A stretch of 64,000 bases of DNA, from NCBI RefSeq assembly GCF_000959365.1, contig NZ_CP009556.1, positions 2,604,001-2,668,000 of the forward strand, read 5' to 3'. The notes beneath the pieces were generated by a model. That model was not told the origin of the DNA, ran no database searches, and was given only the letters and a program-made list of their open reading frames with translations. A program made the translations under genes and the position numbers. Within the stretch, counting starts at the first letter, position 1. Each line of letters begins with the position of its first letter. Origin of the DNA: Burkholderia oklahomensis C6786. Lineage in GTDB: Bacteria > Pseudomonadota > Gammaproteobacteria > Burkholderiales > Burkholderiaceae. Shown in pieces: positions 31,249 to 40,440 of this stretch.

Positions 31249-33915
31249 ATGACGGTGCTCGCTTCCACCGCCCGTCCGGGCCTTCGCGTTCCCGGCTTCG
31301 TGGCCGCCATTCTGTTCGTCTGCGTCACGGCGGGCCGGCCCGCGTCCGCCGATGCGGCCGACGCCTCCACGATCATGGCGGGAGCCGCGGCACCGCCAAG
31401 GACAACGCCGGTGGCCGCGCCGGGCGCGAAGACGGCCGCCGCGACGCCCGCTGCGGCGTCGCTCGCCCCGGCTTCGGCCGCCGCGGCTTCGCCCTCGTCC
31501 GCGGACGCAGCGGCCGCGTGGTCTTGGGTCGCCGGCCGGCAAGCCGGGGCGGCCGCGTCGAACACCGCGTCGAACACCGCGTCGATCGCCGCGACGAACG
31601 CCGGCGCAACAGCGGCACCGGCTCCGGCTCCGGCGACGCTCGCTTCAGCGTTGCCCGATCCGTCCGCCGCGTCGACGTCCGCCCAAGGCGCGCCGCCGCC
31701 GCCGGCCGGCACGGGCGAATTCGTCTGCACGCCGGACGGCGGCAAGCCCGGCCGGCCGTCGATCGGCCTCGTGCTGTCGGGCGGCGGCGCGCGCGGCTAC
31801 GCGCATCTCGGCGTGCTGAAGGTGCTCGAGGCGCACCGGATTCCGGTCGACTGCATCGCGGCGACGAGCATGGGCGCCGTCGTCGGCGGCCTGTACGCGA
31901 CCGGGATGACCGCGCAGGAAATGCAGCGGCGGTTGTCGCAGGTGAATCTCGCCGACATCGCGTTCGACGTGACCGACCGCGCGGACCTTCCGCAAAAGAA
32001 ACGAGAGGACGAGCGGCTCTACATCGACAGTCTGACGATCGGCTTCGATTCGAAAGGCTTCAAGGCGCCCGTCGGGCTCGTGCAGGGCAACCGGCTGCAG
32101 GCGCTCCTCGCGAACTGGACGGCCGCCGTGCCGACGAATCAGCCGTTCGACCGGCTGCCGATCCCGTATCGCGCGATCGCGACCGACCTGCAGACCGGCC
32201 AGAAGGTCGTGCTCGACCACGGCTCGCTGCCGCTCGCGATCCGCGCGAGCATGGCGCTGCCGGGGCTCTTCTCGCCGACCGAGATCGACGGCCGCGCGCT
32301 CGTCGACGGCGGACTCGTCAGCAACCTGCCCGTCGACGCCGCGCGCAGGATGGGCGCGGACGTCGTGATCGCCGTCGACATCGGCTCGCCGCTGCGTCCG
32401 CTGAACGCGCTGGCGTCGCCCGCCGACGTGATGCAGCAGATGATCGGCATCCTGATCCGGCAAAACGTCGCCGAGCAGCGCAAGCAACTGAAGGCGGACG
32501 ACATCCTGCTGCAGCCGGACCTCGGCAAGCAGAGCTTCACCGACTTCCAGACCGCGAACCAGGCGATCGCCGCGGGCGAGGCGGCGGCCGTCGCCGCGCT
32601 GCCGCGGCTCGAGCGCTATGCGCTGTCGCCCGAGCAGTACGAAGCGTATCGGGCCGCGCACAAGCGGCCGCCGCAGCAGCCGATCCGCATCACGTCGATC
32701 GAGATCCGGACCAACGGCTCGTCGGTGCCGAAGCGGGTCGTGCGCAACGCGCTGCGCGTGAAGCCGGGCGACATCTACGATCCGCAGGCGGTCAGCGCCG
32801 ACGTGTTGTCGCTGACGACGAGCGGCAATTTCGAAAACGTCACGCAGCAGCTCGTCAACGAAGGCGACGAGCACCGGCTCGTGATCGACGCGCAGGAAAA
32901 GTACTGGGGGCCGAACTTCCTGCTGTTCGGGCTCGGGATGTCGAGCAGCTCGACCGATGAAGGCGGCTTCAGGCTGCATATCGGCTACCGGCGGCCGTGG
33001 CTCACGCCGTCCGGCCTCGAATTCCGCGCGGACACGACGCTCGGCAGCGACATGCAGTCGGCGCACGTCGAGCTTCGCCAGCCGCTCTCCAACAAGATCG
33101 GCTATTACGTCGCGCCATACGCGGAGTATCAGCGGCGTTTCGCGAACCTCTACAACGGGGAGAGCGACGTCAAAATCACGCAATACCGGATCCAGACCAC
33201 ACGGGCCGGCCTCGACTTCGGGCTGCCGCTCGCGCGGCTCGGCGATTTCCGCGTCGGGCTCGCGTATACGCACCTCTCGGCCGCGCCGTCGTACAACCTT
33301 CTGCTGGACGGGTTCGTCGACGGCGACGGCAATTCACTGTTCCCGTCCTGGTACGCACGGCAGATCAGCGCGCGCGCCCGGCTCGTCATCGACCAGCTCG
33401 ACGATCAGGTCTTCCCGCGCAAGGGCTATTTCGCGGAATTCCGCGCCGAGCGGTCGCTCGTGACGAGCGAGGACAAGTTCACCGACGTCTACGGCAAGTT
33501 GATGGTCGCCGAGCGCTTCGGCCGGCACAGCGTGAGCGCGAGCATCGAAGCGGGCAAGAGCTTCGGCGGCACGAACCTCAGCAATCCGCTCGGCTACACG
33601 CTCGGCGGCTTCCAGCATCTGTCCGCGTACGCGGCAGACCAGTTGAGCGGCGACGCGCTCCTCTATGGGCAGCTGACGTACATGAATCAGCTCGCGACGT
33701 TCAACGCGTCGCCGATCAAGGCGCTCTACGTCGGCGCAAGCGCGGAAGTCGGCAACGTGTGGTCGCTCGACGCGACGATCCCCGGCGGTCCGCTCAGGCA
33801 GAGCTACACGTTCTTCACCAGCCTGATCACGTCGTTCGGGCCGGTGTACGTCGGCGTCGCGCTCGCGCCGGGCGGGCGTCGCAACCTGTACTTCCAGCTC
33901 GGCCGCACGTATTGA
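31249..33915 (+). CDS. PlpD-like patatin phospholipase with Omp85 barrel (type Vd)
   Basis: An 888-residue protein. Order: signal peptide (~1-35), a ~130-residue Ala/Pro/Ser-rich stretch, a patatin lipase domain (SGGGARGYAHLG oxyanion hole; catalytic Ser207 in ATSMG; Asp353 in DGGLVSNLPVD), a POTRA-like segment (~residues 475-560) and an Omp85 barrel ending LYFQLGRTY. This is the layout of P. aeruginosa PlpD, whose lipase domain crosses the outer membrane. The usual GxSxG begins with Ala here. The Ala/Pro-rich N-terminal stretch is longer than in PlpD and could be a linker. The start ATG 31249 lies before the signal sequence; the longer frame is shadow. Confidence 0.85.
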   Translation: MTVLASTARPGLRVPGFVAAILFVCVTAGRPASADAADASTIMAGAAAPPRTTPVAAPGAKTAAATPAAASLAPASAAAASPSSADAAAAWSWVAGRQAGAAASNTASNTASIAATNAGATAAPAPAPATLASALPDPSAASTSAQGAPPPPAGTGEFVCTPDGGKPGRPSIGLVLSGGGARGYAHLGVLKVLEAHRIPVDCIAATSMGAVVGGLYATGMTAQEMQRRLSQVNLADIAFDVTDRADLPQKKREDERLYIDSLTIGFDSKGFKAPVGLVQGNRLQALLANWTAAVPTNQPFDRLPIPYRAIATDLQTGQKVVLDHGSLPLAIRASMALPGLFSPTEIDGRALVDGGLVSNLPVDAARRMGADVVIAVDIGSPLRPLNALASPADVMQQMIGILIRQNVAEQRKQLKADDILLQPDLGKQSFTDFQTANQAIAAGEAAAVAALPRLERYALSPEQYEAYRAAHKRPPQQPIRITSIEIRTNGSSVPKRVVRNALRVKPGDIYDPQAVSADVLSLTTSGNFENVTQQLVNEGDEHRLVIDAQEKYWGPNFLLFGLGMSSSSTDEGGFRLHIGYRRPWLTPSGLEFRADTTLGSDMQSAHVELRQPLSNKIGYYVAPYAEYQRRFANLYNGESDVKITQYRIQTTRAGLDFGLPLARLGDFRVGLAYTHLSAAPSYNLLLDGFVDGDGNSLFPSWYARQISARARLVIDQLDDQVFPRKGYFAEFRAERSLVTSEDKFTDVYGKLMVAERFGRHSVSASIEAGKSFGGTNLSNPLGYTLGGFQHLSAYAADQLSGDALLYGQLTYMNQLATFNASPIKALYVGASAEVGNVWSLDATIPGGPLRQSYTFFTSLITSFGPVYVGVALAPGGRRNLYFQLGRTY

Positions 33916-34050
33916 GCTGGCGGACTCAGCGCTGCCGCATGGCTGCAACGCCGCGAGCCGGTGCGGCGGATCCCTTCGCCCCGCCGGTCGACGAGACGCC
34001 GGCCGAATCACGCGGCGCTGGTCGGACACCGTGCAGGCGGCCACCGCGCG

Positions 34051-35166
34051 TCAGACCGGCCAGCTCATCTCGAAGCGCGCCCCCGACAGCAACAGCGGAT
34101 CGACGACGGCGACGCGCCCGTTGTGCGCCTGCAGCACCTGCCGCGTGATCGCGAGGCCGAGGCCGTAGCCGGCCGTGTGCCGGTCGAGCCGCACGAATGC
34201 CTCGAAGATCCGTTCGCGCTCGTCGAGCGGCACGCCGGGCCCGTCGTCCTCGACGTAGATCTCGATGTTGCCGTGACGCATCCGCAGGCCGGCCTCGATC
34301 TGTCCGTGCGCGTGCTTGCTCGCGTTGCGCAGCAGGTTGCGCATCGCATACGACATCAGCCGCTTGTCCATCTTCACGCGCACGTCGGCGGGAAGCGCGA
34401 CGCGCGCCTCGATCGTCTTGCTCGGGTACAGCAGCGCGGCGTCGGCGACCTGCTTGTCGAACCACGCGACGAGCGCCGTCTGCTCGAGATTCGACTGCAG
34501 CGAGCTGTATTCGAGCCGCGCGTACGTGAGGCTCATGTCGATCAGATCGTCGAGCTCGGTCACGTCCTGCTCGATGCTGTCGATCGCGTTCTCGTACTCG
34601 GCCGCCGACCCCGGCTCGCGCAGGCTTTCGAGCGCGAAGCGCACGCGCGCGAGCGGCGTGCGCAATTCGTGCGAGATGCCGTTCGTCAGGTCGCGCTGCG
34701 CGGCGATCAAACGCTCCATCCGCATCGCGAGCGCGTTCAGCGTGCGCGCGAGCGGCCCGATGATCACGCTGCGCGACTCGCGCGCGCGCGTGTTGAAGCG
34801 CCCGCCCGTGAAGTCGATCGCGCGCTCGCGCACCATCACGAGATCCGACCACACGGGCCGCATCCAGCGATAGCCGGTGAGCGCCGGCACCGCGAGCACG
34901 AACGCCGCGAGCGGCAGCGCGCCGCCCGGCAGCGCGTCGAGCGCGCGCCACACGGCGCGCGGCCCGAGCGCCGAGCATAGCGTCGCGATCGTCCCGCCGA
35001 CCGTCACCAGCACGAGGCCGACGAGATGCAGATAGGTCCGCAGGTAAAGGCGCGACCAGCTCGGGATCCGGTCGGCGCGCGTGTCGGTCCACGAGCGGCG
35101 GAAATGCAGCCAGCGCCATTTGCAATAGCGGAACGGGGACAATCGGTGCGCTTGCGTGCTGTTCAT
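34051..35166 (-). CDS. Sensor histidine kinase (RstB-like)
   Basis: A 371-residue membrane kinase with a short N-terminal tail, one or two helices (LHLVGLVLVTVGGTIATL and LPLAAFVLAVPALTGY), a HAMP-like linker, and catalytic motifs: ISHELRTPLARVRFALE (phosphoacceptor His), MRNLLRNASKHAHG (N box), VEDDGPGVPLDER (G1) and GYGLGLAITRQVL (G2). The periplasmic loop is very short, so the signal may be sensed within or near the membrane. The start ATG 35166 (MNSTQAH) fits better than the long frame. Its regulator lies upstream, separated by ~410 bp. Confidence 0.88.
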   Translation of the reverse strand: MNSTQAHRLSPFRYCKWRWLHFRRSWTDTRADRIPSWSRLYLRTYLHLVGLVLVTVGGTIATLCSALGPRAVWRALDALPGGALPLAAFVLAVPALTGYRWMRPVWSDLVMVRERAIDFTGGRFNTRARESRSVIIGPLARTLNALAMRMERLIAAQRDLTNGISHELRTPLARVRFALESLREPGSAAEYENAIDSIEQDVTELDDLIDMSLTYARLEYSSLQSNLEQTALVAWFDKQVADAALLYPSKTIEARVALPADVRVKMDKRLMSYAMRNLLRNASKHAHGQIEAGLRMRHGNIEIYVEDDGPGVPLDERERIFEAFVRLDRHTAGYGLGLAITRQVLQAHNGRVAVVDPLLLSGARFEMSWPV

Positions 35167-35573
35167 CTTCGTGTCGCGAATGTCGGGAAATCGGTGCTGT
35201 GAATGATCGAGCGGAATCCGGCCGCGCCGCCGGCGAATGGTCGCGGCGAACGGCGGCGGACGCGCAGCCGGCTCGTCGGCTGTGCGGGCGTGCGCGACGC
35301 GGACGCCGTGGCGTTTCACCGAGTAAAACCGCGGCGAACGTCGCGTTGTCGTGTTGTCGAATCGCATGGCGACGAGCCGCATCGGCTCGCGTAGCATCGC
35401 ATCGCGTAGCACGTCGTCGCCGCGCATCGCGACGCGGCGGCGCTCATGCAGTTCGAAATTGCCGACGCGGCACACGTCGTTTCGAACCATGAAACGCGCG
35501 GCCGTCGCAAACGGCCCGGCGCGTTCGCGAGCCGCCCGCGCGGAATCGAAAACCGCTCGCGTCGACGCGCAGC
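35167..35573. other. Gap between a response regulator and its kinase
   Basis: The 407-bp gap separates the minus-strand response regulator from the kinase downstream. It shows short repeated GCGTAGCATCGC-like words near 35388-35415 but no supported gene or terminator. Such a large gap inside a two-component operon is unusual. Confidence 0.45.
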
Positions 35574-36284
35574 TTACTCCCAAGCGTTCTTGCTGAATTG
35601 ATAACCCTTGCTGCGGATGGTCTTGATCCGCTGCGGACTACTCGCGTCGTCGCGCAGCTTGCGGCGCAGCTTCGAGATCCGGCCGTCGATCGTCCGGTCG
35701 AGTCCGTCGAATTCGACGCCGCGCAACTGCAGCATCAGATCGTCGCGGCTCACGACTTCGCCCGCATGGCAGGCGAGCACCCACAGCAGGTCGAACTCCG
35801 CCGAGGTCAGCTCGGGCGTCGTGCCGTCGGGCAGGTTGACGGTCCGGTTCGTGCGGTCGATCGTGAACTTGCCGAACGTATGGCTCTCCGGCTGGCCGCC
35901 CGCGCCGTCCGCCTGCCGTACCGGCGCGCGGCGCAGCTGCGCCTTGATCCGAGCGAGCAGGATGCGCGGCTCGACCGGCTTGTGCACGTAGTCGTCCGCG
36001 CCGAATTCGAGGCCGAGCAGTTCGTCGAACGGCTCGTCGCGGGCCGTCACCATGATGATGACCCCGTCGTAGTGCTCGCGCGCCTCGCGGCAGATCTCGA
36101 ACCCGTCCTTGCCGGGCAGGTTGACGTCGAGAATCACGAGATCGGGCCGCCCCGTCAGAATCGCGTCGACGGCGTCGTCGCCGTTCAGCACGGTATCGAC
36201 GACGTACTCGTGTTTGCGCAGGTAGCCCGCGATCAGCGTGGACAGGCGATTGTCGTCCTCGACGAGGAGAATCCGGAAAGGCAT
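35574..36284 (-). CDS. OmpR-family response regulator (RstA-like)
   Basis: A 236-residue regulator: acidic pair in VEDDNRL, phosphoacceptor Asp53 (VILDVNLPGKDG), and VHKPVEPRILLARIKAQLRR; the C-terminal winged helix includes ELTSAEFDLLWVLACHAG and DRTIDGRISKLRRKL. The receiver has TARDEPFDELLGLEFGADDY, typical of RstA/ParR-like regulators. ATG 36284 is preferred; a TTG start at 36311 adds nine residues without family match. It is divergent from glutaminase. The gap 36285-36662 is AT-rich at its left end and otherwise featureless. Confidence 0.93.
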   Translation of the reverse strand: MPFRILLVEDDNRLSTLIAGYLRKHEYVVDTVLNGDDAVDAILTGRPDLVILDVNLPGKDGFEICREAREHYDGVIIMVTARDEPFDELLGLEFGADDYVHKPVEPRILLARIKAQLRRAPVRQADGAGGQPESHTFGKFTIDRTNRTVNLPDGTTPELTSAEFDLLWVLACHAGEVVSRDDLMLQLRGVEFDGLDRTIDGRISKLRRKLRDDASSPQRIKTIRSKGYQFSKNAWE

Positions 36285-36662
36285 GGGCAAATCAGTCGAT
36301 ATGGAAGCCAAATATTATTTGAAACAAGGACTTGGCGCGAACCCGTGAAACTGCCGCACCCACTTTGCAAAATCCCGAAACATTTTGAATGATACTGCGG
36401 CGCGAGCCGGCGGATGAAATCGTTCCGTCGGCGGCCGCGAGAATCCCGCGTCAGCGGCCCGTCCGGCGCGGCTTCGGAACGCCCGGCGCGAAGGCCGTCG
36501 CGGATGCGGCGCGCCTCGCGCGCGCCCTGGACGATCGGCCGCGGTCGGCGCGATTTTCCCCGTGCATGCGTCCGCCGCGCCGCCGATGCTTGACGAATTG
36601 CCGCCGAGAAGGTTCCATACGGGCTCGCTTCATACCCGCGCGGCGCGCCGCGTACCGATTCG

Positions 36663-37577
36663 ATGAATTACCCAGCGATCCTAGAACGCATCCACACCGA
36701 ACTCGCGCCCTGGATCGGCGCGGGGCGCGTCGCCGACTACATCCCCGAACTCGCGAAAGTGCCCGCCGAACGGTTCGGCATGGCGGTCGTCACGCTCGAC
36801 GGCGAAGTCCACACGGTCGGCGACGCGCGCGAGCGCTTCTCGATCCAGAGCATCTCGAAGCTGTTCGCGTGCACGCTCGCGTTCCAGCTGCTCGGCGACG
36901 AGCTGTGGCAGCGCGTCGGGCGCGAGCCGTCCGGCACCGCGTTCAACTCGCTCGTGCAGCTCGAAAGCGAGCGCGGCAAGCCGCGCAATCCGTTCATCAA
37001 CGCGGGCGCGCTCGTCGTCGCCGACGTGCTGAGCCGCCGCTTCGTGCGCGCGGAGACGGCGCTCGTCGAATTCATCCGGCGCCTGACCGGCATCGCCGAC
37101 ATCGACTACGATTCGCGCGTCGCGCTGTCCGAGCTGCAGCACGCGGAGCGCAACCGCGCGATGGCGCATTTCATGGCGAGCTTCGGCAACATGCAGATGC
37201 CGCCGGAGACGGTCGTCGACGCGTATTGCCGCCAATGCGCGATCACGATGAACTGCGTCGAGCTCGCGCAGGCGGCGCTCTTTCTCGCGAACGGCGGCGT
37301 CGCGCCGGCGACGGGCGCGCGGATTCTCGATGCGAGCTCGGCGAAGCGGCTGTCGGCGCTGATGCTGACCTGCGGCACCTACGACGCCGCGGGCGACTTC
37401 GTCTACCGCGTCGGGCTGCCGGCGAAGAGCGGCGTCGGCGGCGGGATCGTCGCGGTGCTGCCGGGCGAGATGGCGGTGTGCGTGTGGTCGCCCGGGCTCG
37501 ATCCGAACGGCAACTCGCTCGCGGGCACGCTGGCGCTCGAGTGGCTGACGACGTATTCGGGGCGTTCGATTTTCTGA
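36663..37577 (+). CDS. glsA: Glutaminase
   Basis: A 304-residue serine-dependent glutaminase that converts glutamine to glutamate and ammonia. The beta-lactamase-like active site is visible as Ser63-I-S-Lys66 in FSIQSISKLF; NPFINAGALVVADVL, GNMQMPPETVVDAYCRQCAI and LPAKSGVGGGIVAVLPG are family signatures. Length fits the bacterial single-domain enzyme. It has no signal peptide. It is convergent with the RNase T2 gene; a palindrome lies between them. Confidence 0.95.
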   Translation: MNYPAILERIHTELAPWIGAGRVADYIPELAKVPAERFGMAVVTLDGEVHTVGDARERFSIQSISKLFACTLAFQLLGDELWQRVGREPSGTAFNSLVQLESERGKPRNPFINAGALVVADVLSRRFVRAETALVEFIRRLTGIADIDYDSRVALSELQHAERNRAMAHFMASFGNMQMPPETVVDAYCRQCAITMNCVELAQAALFLANGGVAPATGARILDASSAKRLSALMLTCGTYDAAGDFVYRVGLPAKSGVGGGIVAVLPGEMAVCVWSPGLDPNGNSLAGTLALEWLTTYSGRSIF

Positions 37578-37631
37578 CGACGTCGGCGGCGCGATGCAGG
37601 CTCGGGCGGCGCGCGTGCGCCGCGATGCCGC

Positions 37632-37647
37632 GGGTCATCGATGACCC
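37632..37647. promoter_or_regulatory. 16-bp perfect palindrome between convergent genes
   Basis: GGGTCATCGATGACCC has no loop. It lies 55 bp after the glutaminase stop and far from any start codon, so it is either part of a bidirectional terminator or a protein-binding site. The rest of the gap 37578-37910 holds nothing else I can support. Confidence 0.4.
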
Positions 37648-37910
37648 ACGCGACCGCTTCTCCGCAGGCCGCGTCGCTGGTTATCGATTGGTCACCCGCG
37701 CACTGAAAGCGATTTCGCGTGCTTGGCCGGCGGAGAGCCGGACAACGGACCGAGCGGCAACCGAGCGACGAACGTCACCGACATCTGCGACGTTCGCCGC
37801 CTGACCGACCGAATTCGGACGGCCTGCCCGACAGCCGCGCTCGCTTTGCCTGCGCTTCGCGCCGCTCGCCCGAACCGCGTGCCGCCCGAACCGCGCCGGC
37901 CAAGCCCCGC

Positions 37911-38633
37911 TTACTTCGCGATGTAGATCCCGGACGTCGGGCACGTGCCCTGCGTGCTCCCGTCCGTCACGAGCGACGCCGCGCTCGGGAACTGCGACGT
38001 CGCATCCGTCTTCACCGCAATCCACGCCTCGGTGAAATAGCTGACGTAGTTGACCTTCACGCACTTGAGCGACACCGCGCCGCGCGTGTTGCTGCCGAAC
38101 GCGCCTTCGAACGCGGTCAGGAGCTGCGTCCGCGTCACCGTGTTGCCCGCGTTCGATTGCAGGAACGTGTTGAACGACGTCGTCGACAGGCGGCTGACCA
38201 TCCCGGTCGCGTTGTTCCAGTACGCGTCGGCCGACGGCGCCTGCGCGCAGGTGCCGTGCTTGTACCACTCGTGCTTGTCGAGGCACGACACGACGCCCGG
38301 CATGTACGTCGACAGCGTGCTCAACGTCGACGAGCCGACCGGGTACGAGTCCATGCTGCACCACTGATGGTTGTTGTCGAGGTCGATCTCGTTCTGCGGC
38401 ACGCCGCAGTAGAACGGCTGATTGCCGTCGTAGTTGTTCGGCCACAAACCATGCAGCGACAGGTTCGTCGACGCGTACGAACCCGACAGCGTGCCGCACT
38501 CGGTGGCGCTGTGCGTCGCGCAGAAGCCCGGTTCCCAGGACGTCGCGAGCAACAGATAGTCGTAGGCGTTGGCGGCGTTGCAAGCCGACGCGACCGCAAG
38601 CGCGCACGCGGCGCGCGCGAAGGTATGAAGCAT
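37911..38633 (-). CDS. Secreted RNase T2-family ribonuclease
   Basis: A 240-residue exported ribonuclease. A signal peptide (residues ~1-23, ending ANA) is followed by the two catalytic blocks: LSLHGLWPNN with His61 and CLDKHEWYKHGTCA with His121, Glu122 and His126. Eight or more Cys fit disulfide bonding in the periplasm. It should cut single-stranded RNA without base preference, as in E. coli RNase I. Function in the cell is unknown but could be salvage of RNA. The start ATG 38633 fits the signal sequence. The 344-bp gap to sfnG holds no gene. Confidence 0.93.
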   Translation of the reverse strand: MLHTFARAACALAVASACNAANAYDYLLLATSWEPGFCATHSATECGTLSGSYASTNLSLHGLWPNNYDGNQPFYCGVPQNEIDLDNNHQWCSMDSYPVGSSTLSTLSTYMPGVVSCLDKHEWYKHGTCAQAPSADAYWNNATGMVSRLSTTSFNTFLQSNAGNTVTRTQLLTAFEGAFGSNTRGAVSLKCVKVNYVSYFTEAWIAVKTDATSQFPSAASLVTDGSTQGTCPTSGIYIAK

Positions 38634-38977
38634 ACCGGCCCCCTCAGTATGGACGCGGCGGCCGCGCGAACGGCACCGCGATGTTGGTGAACTGTCGGGT
38701 GCCTATTGTGCTTTCGTCAATATTGCAGCGGTGTGACTGCGTGAAGGCGCGACGAAGGTGATGGTCGGCGCAGTTGAACGAGTACGGCGAGCGCGCATGC
38801 GATCGCACGCGCGGCGTGGATGTTTCAAACGCGAAATTCAAACGCGGATTCCGATGAAGCGCCGCATGCGCTCGCAGATGGCGTCATTCCCCTCGCCCGT
38901 TCATCGCGCATCCCAAAGCGCACAGCCCGCCGCTCGTCGCACGACGCTCGGCGGCGGGGCTCTGCCTTTACATCGAC

Positions 38978-40072
38978 TCAAGCCGGCTGCGCGTCGCGCC
39001 GCCGCTCCAGCTCGCGCACGAGCGGCAGCACGCGCCGGCCGAAATACTCGATGTCCTCGAGATAGTGGAGGAATCCGCCGAGCACGAGATCGACGCCGAT
39101 CTCCTTCAGCGCGACGATCCGCTCGGCGATCTGCCCGGGGGTGCCGATCAGGTTGGTCCTGAAGCCGTCGTTGTACTGAACGAGATCGGCGAATTTCGAA
39201 TCGGCCCACATGCCCTGCCCCTCGGGCGTCGCCTTGCCTGCTTGCTTGACCGCGTGGCCGAACGCGTTGACGGCTTCGACGTCCGCGTGACGGACGATCT
39301 CGTCGAGCACGTCGCGCGCCTCGCGCTCGGTGTCGCGCGCGATGATGAACGCGTTGACGCCGAATTTCACTTGCCGTCCCTGCGCGGCCGCCGCCGCGCG
39401 GATCTCGTCGATCTGCGCGCGATGGCCGTCGAGCGTGTTGCCGTTCATGAAGTACCAGTCGGACACGGCGGCCGCCATCCGGCGCGCGGCCGCCGAGTTG
39501 CCGCCCTGGAAGATCTCCGGATGCGGCTGCTGCAACGGCTTCGGCTTCAGCGTGTAGTCGTTGAATCGATAGAAGTCGCCCTTGAACGTGAAGTTGTCCT
39601 GCGTCCAGACGCCCTTCACCGCTCGGATGAATTCCTCCGAGCGTCGATAGCGCTCGTCGTGCTCGAGCCAAGGCTCGCCGATCGCGGTGAATTCGCCCTT
39701 GAACCAGCCGCTCACGACGTTGATCGCGACGCGTCCCTGGTTCAACTGATCGATCGTCGCGAGCTGCTTCGCGACGACGGCCGGATGCCACGGCCCCGGC
39801 AGGATCGCGGCGATTACCTTCAGCCGCTCGGTCGCGGCGAGGAGCGCATGGCTGAACGCGACGGATTCGTGCTGAAACTCGGCGCCGTAGCCGGCCGTGA
39901 AGCGGATCTGGGACAACGCGTAATCGAAGCCGTTCTTCTCGGCGAGCTGCGCGAGACGCCGGTTGTAGTCGATATCCCAGCTCGTGCGCTGCTCGATCTT
40001 GCTGACGACCAGGCCGCCGCTGACGTTAGGCACCCAGTAGGCGAACTTGAGGTGGTCCGGCTCGTGACTCAT
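38978..40072 (-). CDS. sfnG: Dimethylsulfone monooxygenase-like flavin enzyme
   Basis: A 364-residue LLM-class FMNH2-dependent monooxygenase. The luciferase-like barrel shows KFAYWVPNVSGGLVVSKIEQ, ATERLKVIAAILPGPWHP, VVSGWFKGEFTAIGEPWLE and EIFQGGNSAAARRMAA. This pattern is that of SfnG, which turns dimethyl sulfone into methanesulfinate. A flavin reductase is not adjacent and would be supplied elsewhere. The start ATG 40072 has AAGGA eight bases upstream. The assignment to SfnG against other alkanesulfonate monooxygenases is good but not certain. Confidence 0.85.
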   Translation of the reverse strand: MSHEPDHLKFAYWVPNVSGGLVVSKIEQRTSWDIDYNRRLAQLAEKNGFDYALSQIRFTAGYGAEFQHESVAFSHALLAATERLKVIAAILPGPWHPAVVAKQLATIDQLNQGRVAINVVSGWFKGEFTAIGEPWLEHDERYRRSEEFIRAVKGVWTQDNFTFKGDFYRFNDYTLKPKPLQQPHPEIFQGGNSAAARRMAAAVSDWYFMNGNTLDGHRAQIDEIRAAAAAQGRQVKFGVNAFIIARDTEREARDVLDEIVRHADVEAVNAFGHAVKQAGKATPEGQGMWADSKFADLVQYNDGFRTNLIGTPGQIAERIVALKEIGVDLVLGGFLHYLEDIEYFGRRVLPLVRELERRRDAQPA

Positions 40073-40440
40073 CGGATCGTTCCTTGAAGCATGAAGGGGA
40101 TGGCAAGGATTCGGCGGCGCGCGGCCGGCCGGTCGGCAATGGCCCTCGGACGCGCCGCTTCGCGCGGCGTCTGTCCCGGCGCATCGTAGGGCGGGCCGGT
40201 ATGACGGCCAACCAATGAATTCAGCTATCGATGCCCGCCGCCGCGAGATATGCAAATGACGCGCGGCGGCGACGGAGAGGCCCTCGCGTCGTCGCGCCCG
40301 CCCCGCTCATGTAACGAACTGTCGGAATATTGAGGAAATTTGTCGCCGCGTTGAACCTGGCGCGCCTTTCCGTATTCCAATGGACGGTTTGCATTTTCAT
40401 TACAATTGCTCGCCTGCCACGCCTTACCGTTCCGCCTCCC

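Noticed and set aside
40073..40329. Sigma-54 promoter before sfnG
   Set aside because: No TGGCAC-N5-TTGC match with proper GG/GC spacing was found on the minus strand.
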